Assembly (NCBI GenBank): GCA_937863385.1
Contig: CALMBW010000002.1
Location: 62,001 to 126,000, forward strand
DNA: 64,000 nucleotides
Direction: 5' to 3'
From: an uncultured Actinomycetes bacterium
GTDB taxonomy: Bacteria > Actinomycetota > CADDZG01 > WHSQ01
Positions 49,135 to 56,497 of the stretch are shown here, one piece after another (position 1 is the first letter of the stretch; every line of letters begins with the position of its first letter). The position numbers and the translations under genes were made by a program. The notes under the pieces are model-generated. The model saw only the letters and a list, made by a program, of their open reading frames with translations. It ran no database searches and was not told where the DNA came from.

Positions 49135-50949
49135 TTGGAGCTTGGTCGCAGAGATTTCCTGAAGGCTGCCGGCATCACCGGAGCCGCAACTCTCATGCCC
49201 AGATGGGTCAGCCTCGCTGCGTCCAGACCGCACCGGGTGGCCCGGGCCGTAGACCTCACCACGATGGGCCAGACCATCGTGAAGGGCGGCAAGCTATCGG
49301 AAGGCTCCAAGGGGGCCTACTTCCGGTTGGCCTGGGGGGCGGGCGAGAAGCACATCAGGCGAACGGAACTGGCCAGCCCGCGGCCCGGTTCCCAGCGCAA
49401 CCCTCGCGGTCGTGACTCTCTGCTGAACATCGGTCACTTCACCGACATCCACATCATCGACGGGCAGTCGCCCGCCCGGGTCGAGTTCCTGGACCGCTAC
49501 GCCGATCCGGGCCAGGGATGTCAAAGCATCCCCTTCTCGTCGGCGTTCCGTCCCCAAGAGATGCTCACCCTGCACACACTCGAAGCGATGATCCGCAGGC
49601 TGCGAGAGATCTCGGTCAGCCCTCTTACCGGTGCCCCGATCCAGAGCGTCGTCTGCACCGGTGACAACATCGACAACGAGCAGTTGAACGAGTTGCGCTG
49701 GTTCATCGACCTGATGGATGGTCACAAGCGGGTTTCGGCGAACTCCGGGGGTGATGTCTACGAGGGTGTTCAAAGCAAACAGTGGGCCGACCCCGAGTAC
49801 TGGCATCCGGACGCAGGCATTGCCGACAAGTACAAGCAGCAGTGGGGTTTCCCCGAATACCCGGGTCTTTTGGAGGATGTCTTGGTCCCATTCTCGGGAA
49901 CCGGGGTAGGCGTTCCGTGGTACCAGACCTTCGGCAACCACGATGGCTTGATGCAGGGCAACGTCGCTCGGAACCCGGTCTTCGATGCGATCGCGGTAGG
50001 GGCCTCCAAGCCTTCGGGGCTGCCGGCGGGTATCAACCCGTGTGACAGTTTCGCGACCTTCAACGACAACCCCGCTGCGATCCTTGGAGCACCCACGCAC
50101 CTGGTTACTGCAGACACGAAGCGCAAGATCGTGAGCCGGGCGGAGTACATCGAAGAGATGTTCGACACCACCGGCGCTCCGCACGGCCATGGATTCACCG
50201 ACCGCAACAAGCAAGACGGCACCGCCTACTGGCACACCGATGACCATCCCGGGTTCCGTTTCATCGGACTGGACACCGTCAACCCCGGCGGTTACGCGGA
50301 CGGAAGCATCGGCGCCAAGCAGCTTGCATGGTTGGAACAACGTCTGATCGAAGTGTCATCGCGCTACACCGACGCAGATGGCGAAGTGGTCACTTCCAAC
50401 GCGCAGGACAGGCTCGTGATCCTCTTCAGTCACCACGGTCTGCGCTCGCTCAACAACCCCATCCAGGCACCGGACCCATTGGAGAGCGGTTCCAACGACC
50501 TGCCTCGCAAGATGGCGGACGAGGTCGAGGCTGTCGTCCAGAGGTTCCCGAACGTGATCGCTTGGGTCAACGGCCACACCCACGAGAACAAGGTCGAGCC
50601 CCGGCCCGGACCCAACGGAGGCTTCTGGGACATCGGCACGGCTGCTCACGTCGACTGGAGCTGTCAAAGCCGTCTGGTCGAGGTAGTCGATAACAAGGAC
50701 GGCACCCTGAGCATCTTCTGCACCATGTTCGATCATGCCGCGCCGGCGGTTCCGGGGGCCGAGCCCGATGATGTCTTGCGCCTGGCGTCGATCTCTCGTG
50801 AACTGGCCGCCAACGACTTCCAGGCCGGGTTCAACTCCGCGGGCCGCGGCGAAGCCGACGATCGCAACGTCGAACTCCTCATCGAAGCACCCTTCGATAC
50901 CAAACACATCCGCCGCCCCAAGCAACAGCGCCAAGCCGCTTCGGTCTAG
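49135..50949 (+). CDS. Tat-exported metallophosphoesterase (TIGR03767 type)
   Basis: The 604-residue protein begins with a twin-arginine signal (LGRRDFLKAAGITGAATLMP). The phosphoesterase core has GHFTDIHIIDGQSP (DxH), CTGDNIDNEQ (GDNxDN type), NHDGLMQGN (GNHD type) and NGHTHENKVEP (GHTH). These bind two metals. The family is common in actinobacteria, substrate unknown. GAGGTG lies 4 bases before TTG 49135. Confidence 0.9.
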   Translation: MELGRRDFLKAAGITGAATLMPRWVSLAASRPHRVARAVDLTTMGQTIVKGGKLSEGSKGAYFRLAWGAGEKHIRRTELASPRPGSQRNPRGRDSLLNIGHFTDIHIIDGQSPARVEFLDRYADPGQGCQSIPFSSAFRPQEMLTLHTLEAMIRRLREISVSPLTGAPIQSVVCTGDNIDNEQLNELRWFIDLMDGHKRVSANSGGDVYEGVQSKQWADPEYWHPDAGIADKYKQQWGFPEYPGLLEDVLVPFSGTGVGVPWYQTFGNHDGLMQGNVARNPVFDAIAVGASKPSGLPAGINPCDSFATFNDNPAAILGAPTHLVTADTKRKIVSRAEYIEEMFDTTGAPHGHGFTDRNKQDGTAYWHTDDHPGFRFIGLDTVNPGGYADGSIGAKQLAWLEQRLIEVSSRYTDADGEVVTSNAQDRLVILFSHHGLRSLNNPIQAPDPLESGSNDLPRKMADEVEAVVQRFPNVIAWVNGHTHENKVEPRPGPNGGFWDIGTAAHVDWSCQSRLVEVVDNKDGTLSIFCTMFDHAAPAVPGAEPDDVLRLASISRELAANDFQAGFNSAGRGEADDRNVELLIEAPFDTKHIRRPKQQRQAASV

Positions 50950-51039
50950 GCCCTTCGTTCACGCCTCTTTCGTGAGGGCGTGCGCCTTGTTCTTGTGGCG
51001 CTATCGGCTGACAGCGTTGGGTGGATACGGTTGACTGAT

Positions 51040-51753
51040 GTGGGCAGGCGGCTGGCTTTGGTGATTCTTGTTCTCGTGCTCGTGGGAAGCGCCTCATGCA
51101 CAAGCGATCCGTCCGACAGGGAAGGCGCTGGCTCTGTTTCCCCGGAGATGGGCAACTCCGAAAGTCCGTCCAGCGAAAGATCATCTCCGCTTGAGACGGG
51201 CGCACCCATCGAGCCAGATAAGCGATCCGATAAGTGTTCTTCGCGAGGCGCGCCGGGAGCCCTTCCCGGGCAGGCACTTCCGGAGGCCGTCGCAGAGACT
51301 CGCGCCGAGATCGCCCAAGCGGCGTGGGCTTGTAACTATCGATCGCTCGGCGAGTTGGCGCTTCAGGGGTCGGATTGGTTCGTCTACCAGGCGGCGCTGA
51401 GAGAACCGGGCCCGGGGCCATTCTGGCAGCGCGCCGATCGCTGCGAGCTCAGCCTGAACTACATGATCTCTGTTCTGTCGGTTCCCTTCGTCGTAGAGGA
51501 GACGTCGGAAGAGCTGCTACAGGCTGGCTTTGGTGAGGAGCTGTACAAGTGGCCCAGCGCCACCTCCGGATCCGCCACATCTGATGACTGGCAAGCCATT
51601 CGGCGCGTGTTCCCAGGCAACAAGAAGCTGGTGAATAGATGGCAAGAACAAGGTGACTACAGAGGGTTCGAGGTGTGGATCTCCAGCAACGGCGACTGGG
51701 TCCTGTTCGACGACTACTCGGTCCCCTTCGACCGCCGCTGTCCTCGACGATAG
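51040..51753 (+). CDS. putative lipoprotein of unknown function
   Basis: The 237-residue protein has a lipoprotein signal (LVILVLVLVGSASC), a Ser/Pro/Glu-rich linker, and a mature domain with a Cys pair (DKCSSRG and AWACNYRS). It contains an ALPEAVAETRAEIAQAAWAC helix. The TACGGT box at 51026-51031 lies 8 bases before GTG 51040. No family is recognised. Confidence 0.65.
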   Translation: MGRRLALVILVLVLVGSASCTSDPSDREGAGSVSPEMGNSESPSSERSSPLETGAPIEPDKRSDKCSSRGAPGALPGQALPEAVAETRAEIAQAAWACNYRSLGELALQGSDWFVYQAALREPGPGPFWQRADRCELSLNYMISVLSVPFVVEETSEELLQAGFGEELYKWPSATSGSATSDDWQAIRRVFPGNKKLVNRWQEQGDYRGFEVWISSNGDWVLFDDYSVPFDRRCPRR

Positions 51754-52068
51754 GCCACATCTCCACCTCTCATCTGCTTGGCGGTCGGAACTGCCTCTTG
51801 ACGGAGTTCACCCGCCGGAGAATCACGAGATCCATTTCGGGCGTCCGCTTCGATCAGGGACGCAACATCGGAAGGCAAGTCCTGAGCGCGCTCGGCCCGC
51901 AACGACCAGCTTCTCGATAGGATCGAGCCATTGCCATGAAACATCCACCGTTGGTCCACGTCACTGAGGTCGAGCCCCTAGGGGGGTTCGTTCAACGTCG
52001 TAGGCCCCTTCCTGGTCGAAGGTAGATACTCGGATCATCGATAGATCGCGAAGCAGTGGTCAGATCTT
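51754..52068. other. 315-base intergenic region between convergent genes
   Basis: No gene, terminator or repeat could be supported here. Open frames present are short and lack plausible starts. Confidence 0.5.
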
Positions 52069-52563
52069 TTACTCGGTTACCTCGATCGGGAGTTCGAACC
52101 TGTGGGCTACCCCCCGTATCTCAAGAGCGGCGATGTGGCGACCCGGTGAGAGCGCTTCGCCCGTCTTGGTGCGAGCGATCAGGGTCGTCGTCCATGTGCT
52201 TTCGTAGCCTGGCTCCATCTCAAACGGACCACCGCAGTCTGTGACGACCTGCAGCCACAGCTCGGCGTCGGGGTCGTCTTCCGGGATGATCGCTGCACGC
52301 GTCTGGGCCAGGTAGCAACCGGGATCGGTCACTGTCTGGTCGGAGTCGTTTCGCACGGTGACACTGAATGCGGTGCGGGCACCGGACTTCACCGTGTCTT
52401 CCTTCAGCTCGATGCTGATGGTTAGTTGGTCGAGTCCAGTTGCTCCTTCCGACGGCTCCGCGAGGGCAGGTGGATGCTTAGCTTCAACCGCTTCCGTGCC
52501 GGCAGATCCGCAGGCGAGCAGTAGTAGGGGCAGTAGAAGGACCCCGAGCCGCTTCACCATCAT
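52069..52563 (-). CDS. putative lipoprotein (immunoglobulin-like domain)
   Basis: The 164-residue protein has a lipoprotein signal (GVLLLPLLLLAC) and one beta-sandwich domain (TISIELKEDTVKSGARTAFS, VTVRNDSDQTVTDPGCYLA, ending HRFELPIEVTE) of the kind found in BsuPI-like or intracellular-proteinase-inhibitor folds. A Cys pair (DPGCY, TDCGG) may be bridged. Function unknown. Confidence 0.65.
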   Translation of the reverse strand: MMVKRLGVLLLPLLLLACGSAGTEAVEAKHPPALAEPSEGATGLDQLTISIELKEDTVKSGARTAFSVTVRNDSDQTVTDPGCYLAQTRAAIIPEDDPDAELWLQVVTDCGGPFEMEPGYESTWTTTLIARTKTGEALSPGRHIAALEIRGVAHRFELPIEVTE

Positions 52564-52857
52564 TGGACTTGGACGGTCGCCGCCCGGGAGAAGTTCCGAG
52601 ACCCGGGCGGTCAAGATGGGAGATCGAGTGAAACTGGGCCGCCGCATCCGGGCTTTACGGCTCGAGACGGTGTGGACCCACGAGGAGACCAAAGTCTGCT
52701 GGACTTGGAGCGCTTCCCCGATCTGGTTCGGAAGGCGCTCGGGGGGCTCCCGATCGTGCTGGCGTGGGACCTGCGGGTGCCGTAGCCATTCCTGTATGGC
52801 AGCCGGGCAATCGCTCGGTCGCTCTTGCTGTGACCTCAGTCGGCGGAATCGAATCAG
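52564..52857. other. 294-base intergenic region
   Basis: Nothing convincing was found. A short plus-strand frame ending at a TAG near 52785 reads QSLLDLERFPDLVRKALGG and may be a decayed gene end. Confidence 0.35.
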
Positions 52858-53625
52858 CTAGGTGAGGGCGTTCTTCCAGCGATCACCATGGCGCTGAACA
52901 TGGTCTGCGGCGCGGGACCAGATATCGAGATGGCCCTCGGCCAATAGTCGGTCGTAAGGTGGCTCCCCCCTCTCGCCAAGGGTTGCTATCAGGTGAGCTT
53001 CCCTTCTGCATCGGGCTCCAGCTACATCGATGACGCGCGGATCGATGAACGCTGGGCCGTAGGCATCCCTGAACATGGCGAGGCGATGACCGACGGCTGG
53101 GTCGTCTACTTCCTCGCCCGGCATCAGTGGGATGAACGTCAGAAGCGCCCAGGCAAGGTCCCATGCCCGGGAACCGGGAGCCGCGAGATCCCAATCGATG
53201 AATACGAACCGGTCTTCCGGTGTGTGTAAGAGATTCCACGGTGCTAGATCGTTGTGGCAGATGATTTCGCCTGACGGATCACCGCTGCTGCCTCGATCGG
53301 ACCACTGGTAAGGGGATGGGTCGAAATCAGAGACTGCGTCGTGGAATCTGCGGACCAATCGAGCGACTTCCGTTAAGCCCTCATTCGTCGTCACAAGATG
53401 AACGTGATCGGGATAGACCATCTCCCCAGGGATGAACGTGAGCACCTCTCGGTTCTCGTCGTCGATGCCGAGGACACGAGGTGAGCCGTCAAAGCCCTTA
53501 CGTTCGAGGTGGCGGAGGAGAGCATGTGTTCCCGGCGTCCACGGGCCGGTCGGACGGCGAACCGTGTCGCCCACCCTCGAAATGGCCGCATGGGTGTTGC
53601 CGCCCGTAAGTGGCTCTTCGTGCAT
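52858..53625 (-). CDS. aminoglycoside-phosphotransferase-fold protein
   Basis: The 255-residue protein has the APH/choline-kinase catalytic loop ICHNDLAPWNLLH (HxDxxxxN) and the metal site FIDWDLAAPGSRAWDLAW. The substrate could be an antibiotic, a sugar or a small metabolite; resistance is not implied by sequence alone. TACCAT 6 bases before ATG 53625 sets the start. Confidence 0.87.
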   Translation of the reverse strand: MHEEPLTGGNTHAAISRVGDTVRRPTGPWTPGTHALLRHLERKGFDGSPRVLGIDDENREVLTFIPGEMVYPDHVHLVTTNEGLTEVARLVRRFHDAVSDFDPSPYQWSDRGSSGDPSGEIICHNDLAPWNLLHTPEDRFVFIDWDLAAPGSRAWDLAWALLTFIPLMPGEEVDDPAVGHRLAMFRDAYGPAFIDPRVIDVAGARCRREAHLIATLGERGEPPYDRLLAEGHLDIWSRAADHVQRHGDRWKNALT

Positions 53626-53631
53626 CTTGTG

Positions 53632-53637
53632 ATGGTA
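53632..53637 (-). promoter_or_regulatory. leaderless -10 box for the phosphotransferase gene
   Basis: TACCAT on the minus strand, then 6 bases, then ATG at 53625. The upstream in-frame start at 53664 is then unlikely. Confidence 0.5.
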
Positions 53638-53759
53638 GGCGCCCGAAGCGATGCGTTCTCTCACCTCTCGCTTTCGGGCGGTCCTTTCGCGCCAGTGGCT
53701 ACGTCGAGTAGCAATCAGGAACAGATGCTCTGCTCAAGGAGGACTGCTCTGTTTCGGGC

Positions 53760-54263
53760 TCAGTACCCGGTGCCCGTCTTTCCGTCGCTAAGCTCTCTGA
53801 GGATGTCTGCGTGGCCTGCATGGCGCGCCGTTTCTTCAAGCATGTGGGCGAGAATCCAACGAACGCTGTAGCCCCGGCGTCGTGGAAACTCCACCAGGTC
53901 GTCAAGGGATCTGTCAGACATGACTTGGCGAGATTTCTCGATGGCGGCTCGATACATCGCGAACACTTCCTCTGCCGTCTCGTCATCCTCGATGCGCCAG
54001 TCTCCATCCGGGTCTGTTTCCGGATCGAATGGAAGTTCGTATGGCTCGTTGCCGACGTTTTCTTGGAACCAGCCCCTCTCGACGAAAGACAGGTGCTTGA
54101 TGATTCCAAGAAGCGAAGTTCCGGAGGGAACTGAGGAACGCCGAAGCTCCTCGTCCGAGAGGCCCGAACAGATCTCCAGCAGGGTGGCGCGGTAGTGGTC
54201 GAGCATGCCTTCGAGAGTCGTCTTTTCATCAGCCACGACCGGCGCTCCGTATCTTGTCTTCAT
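53760..54263 (-). CDS. DinB-superfamily protein (DUF664)
   Basis: The 167-residue four-helix protein matches DinB/DUF664 with the three metal-site histidines in IIKHLSFVERGWF and HMLEETARHAGHADILRE. Many actinobacterial members are mycothiol-dependent transferases. TAGGAT 6 bases before the ATG marks a leaderless start. Confidence 0.88.
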   Translation of the reverse strand: MKTRYGAPVVADEKTTLEGMLDHYRATLLEICSGLSDEELRRSSVPSGTSLLGIIKHLSFVERGWFQENVGNEPYELPFDPETDPDGDWRIEDDETAEEVFAMYRAAIEKSRQVMSDRSLDDLVEFPRRRGYSVRWILAHMLEETARHAGHADILRELSDGKTGTGY

Positions 54264-54269
54264 CTCTGA

Positions 54270-54275
54270 ATCCTA
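54270..54275 (-). promoter_or_regulatory. leaderless -10 box for the DinB gene
   Basis: TAGGAT on the minus strand, then 6 bases, then ATG at 54263. Confidence 0.55.
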
Positions 54276-54419
54276 GCCAGGTCGCTATGCGAGCGTCAGT
54301 GAGCCATCCCCGCTGCGGTGGCCGCCGGTTAACCCCTCGCCGTAACCCGCGTCAAACGGAGGACTTGAGGATCTTGGATCGGGGTGTGGTGACGGAACAT
54401 TCGGTAAGGCTCCCGTCGC

Positions 54420-54563
54420 GTTCGTGAAGGACATCCTGATGCTGTGGTCGCCAAAGATGCCGCGCCGAGAGGGCTCTACATCGGTTGCGGGACCCGCCGG
54501 GACTATTTGCCGCTGGTCGATGCAGGCCTGGACCTTGTCGGTCTCGATATCCTCCAAGGCAGC
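54420..54563 (+). pseudogene. fragment of a SAM-dependent methyltransferase
   Basis: The plus-strand frame encodes APRGLYIGCGTRRDYLPLVD then AGLDLVGLDI, the glycine-rich motif I of class I methyltransferases (usual form GCGTGRNYLPL...GLDLVGLD). The second Gly is replaced by Arg, and there is no sequence for the rest of the domain. It is a gene relic upstream of the RTX-type gene. Confidence 0.6.
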
Positions 54564-54646
54564 GATCGATCACTCCGTGGGCAGAGTGTTGGTGTTGTAG
54601 AGCGATCGAACCTGCGGGAGAAGCCACTCTCTCAGGATTGGGGAGA

Positions 54647-55444
54647 ATGATGATGCTGACAGGCAAGACGTCCCTTCTAGTCGCCCCCGTGCTATTGGCC
54701 TCATGCTTTTCGAGGGTCGGCGCGCTAGCGAAGCAACCACGATGCTTCGGGCAAGATGCCACGATCGTGGGAAGCGGTGAGGTGGAGGGCACCTCAGGCG
54801 ATGACGTGATCGTCGGCAGCGGCGACTCAGATGAGATCCGAGGGTTGGGAGGCAACGATCTGATCTGTGGACGAGGTGGGTTGGACACGATCAATGGCGG
54901 TAGAGGCAAGGACAAGCTCGCTGGCGGAGACAAGTCAGACACCCTTCGTGGTGGACGTGGGCATGACCGACTCCGTGGAGGGCGGATGTTCGATTTCCTC
55001 GAAGGAGGTCCAGGGGACGACAAGATCGGTAGCAGAAAATTCTGGAGAAACGACTCCGCCATCTACAAGAACGCTCCAGGGCCTGTGTCGATCGATCTTG
55101 AGCAAGGCACCGCTACCGGCGAGGGGAGTGACACCCTCATCAACATTCACTTCCTTCAGCTTTCGATCCACGACGATCTCGTCAAGGGCACAAACGGCAA
55201 GGAGAACATCCGCGACTTCGGAGGGGCAGATGAACTAATCCTCTCGGGGGGAAATGACTTTATTTATCCCCCCGTGGGCGAGGACGACGACGATATCTTC
55301 GACCTGGGCGCTGGCGACGATTTCGCGAACGCGGGATCCGGTGATGACTTCATCGATGGCGGGGATGGCTCGGACACCGCAGGTGGAGGCGCCGGGACAG
55401 ACGAATGTATCAATGTGGAAGACGCGGGAGATTGTGAAGTCTAA
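54647..55444 (+). CDS. exported protein with RTX-type calcium-binding repeats
   Basis: The 265-residue protein has a lipoprotein-like or Sec signal (MLTGKTSLLVAPVLLASC) and two blocks of RTX-type repeats: about 48-125 (GSGDSDEIRGLGGNDLICGR, GGRGHDRLRGG) and 195-255 (GGNDFIYPP, GSGDDFIDGGDGSD), with a spacer domain between. GGGGAGA lies before ATG 54647. It is related in style to the protein at 1763-2500. Confidence 0.83.
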   Translation: MMMLTGKTSLLVAPVLLASCFSRVGALAKQPRCFGQDATIVGSGEVEGTSGDDVIVGSGDSDEIRGLGGNDLICGRGGLDTINGGRGKDKLAGGDKSDTLRGGRGHDRLRGGRMFDFLEGGPGDDKIGSRKFWRNDSAIYKNAPGPVSIDLEQGTATGEGSDTLINIHFLQLSIHDDLVKGTNGKENIRDFGGADELILSGGNDFIYPPVGEDDDDIFDLGAGDDFANAGSGDDFIDGGDGSDTAGGGAGTDECINVEDAGDCEV

Positions 55445-55608
55445 GTTCTCGGCGCGAGAGGTGCCGGCTCCTGCATAGATGAATAGCTTGGCGACGCGAG
55501 AGAGCCAATCGACCGCAAGATCTGAACGCGGTGTGCCGCTCGACGGCCGAAGGCTGACGCCTGCATTGTGGGGGACGGTGTCCTCGGACCCCTTGGTCGA
55601 GGAAAGCG

Positions 55609-55725
55609 CTAGTGCTTCAGATGGTCTTTGAGAGTGCGAAGGGTCAGTCCGACGACGGCTCCGGCCACAGCGATGAGGCAGATGAACACAACTGTTCCAA
55701 ATAACACCTGAGTGACCGTGTCCAT
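55609..55725 (-). CDS. 38-residue single-span membrane protein
   Basis: The minus-strand frame encodes MDTVTQVLFGTVVFICLIAV then AGAVVGLTLRTLKDHLKH: one membrane helix and a short basic tail. TAGGCT sits exactly 6 bases before the ATG, the same arrangement as in larger leaderless genes here, which raises the support for so short a gene. Function unknown. Confidence 0.6.
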   Translation of the reverse strand: MDTVTQVLFGTVVFICLIAVAGAVVGLTLRTLKDHLKH

Positions 55726-55731
55726 GTCTCG

Positions 55732-55737
55732 AGCCTA
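55732..55737 (-). promoter_or_regulatory. leaderless -10 box for the 38-residue membrane protein
   Basis: TAGGCT on the minus strand, then 6 bases, then ATG at 55725. Confidence 0.5.
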
Positions 55738-55936
55738 CAAGAAGGGTGCAGGGAGATGGGAGACGTTCGGTCATTGCGGCAACGGCAACGGCTGCTTCGT
55801 AAGCAACGGAACATTGAAGCGAACACTGTCACGGCTCCTGCGTCGAAGGTCGCGTCCGCGGCCCGCCCTCCCAAGTCGCGGTCCGTTAGAAAGCCAGCCA
55901 TGGACGGCAAGTCGAGGTTCTTCAGTTACGGGTATG

Positions 55937-56377
55937 TCACTGACCACTTTGGGTTGCTTGCACAGACTCAGCGATCATCTGTCGAACTACTGGTACATCG
56001 CGCTGGCGGCACACGATGCCCTTCTGGATATACGTGTCCTCACCCTCTTCGTAAGTGGACTCTTGATACAAGGCCGCGGTTCCGCTGGCAACAAGGCGGT
56101 GCACGATCGCTTCGTAGGTTTCGGCCTCAAGGCGGCTGTCACTGAGATGAACGGAGGAGTTGAGGTAGCGGCGCCGGTCGAGGACGAACAACAGAGCCCA
56201 GGTGCTCAGTACGCCCAATCCGAGTGCTACCGGGAGCGGCAAGGGAGTCAGCAGAGCAGTCGCCGCACCGATGGCAAGGCCGACTCCGACCAAGGCACCC
56301 CAACCGTAGATGTTCAGCCAAACGGTTCTGAACCCTCCGGGGGAGTGGGCATCCAAAGGACCACGACGAAGATCCAT
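55937..56377 (-). CDS. membrane protein of unknown function
   Basis: The 146-residue protein has two membrane helices (ALVGVGLAIGAATALLTPLP and LGLGVLSTWALLFVLDRRR) and a C-terminal cytoplasmic helical domain (EAIVHRLVASGTAALYQEST). GATACT on the minus strand, 7 bases before the ATG, is a likely -10 box. It diverges from adnA. A longer frame on the opposite strand across this region is not a gene. Confidence 0.7.
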   Translation of the reverse strand: MDLRRGPLDAHSPGGFRTVWLNIYGWGALVGVGLAIGAATALLTPLPLPVALGLGVLSTWALLFVLDRRRYLNSSVHLSDSRLEAETYEAIVHRLVASGTAALYQESTYEEGEDTYIQKGIVCRQRDVPVVRQMIAESVQATQSGQ

Positions 56378-56384
56378 CTCGATC

Positions 56385-56390
56385 AGTATC
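56385..56390 (-). promoter_or_regulatory. likely -10 box for the membrane protein at 55937
   Basis: GATACT on the minus strand, then 7 bases, then ATG at 56377. Confidence 0.4.
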
Positions 56391-56485
56391 GGCGACGGCC
56401 GGGGGGATCGGGGCGGGATCGCCGACGCCGCCTCGGTTTGGCAGCGTTCTTCGCGCTCTCCGCGGAAACCGTCGCAGGGCCTAGC

Positions 56486-56491
56486 TATGGT
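56486..56491 (+). promoter_or_regulatory. leaderless -10 box for adnA
   Basis: TATGGT, then 6 bases, then ATG at 56498. This places the start about 790 bases inside the open frame. Confidence 0.55.
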
Positions 56492-56497
56492 GGGACC

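Noticed and set aside
52858-53625. Aminoglycoside resistance gene
   Set aside because: The catalytic loop is shared by many small-molecule kinases; nothing in the sequence or context points to an antibiotic substrate.
55712-56497. A 260-codon upstream extension of adnA in the same frame
   Set aside because: It is low-complexity and Arg/Ser-rich, overlaps two credible minus-strand genes, and the leaderless box at 56486 together with the first motif places the start at 56498.
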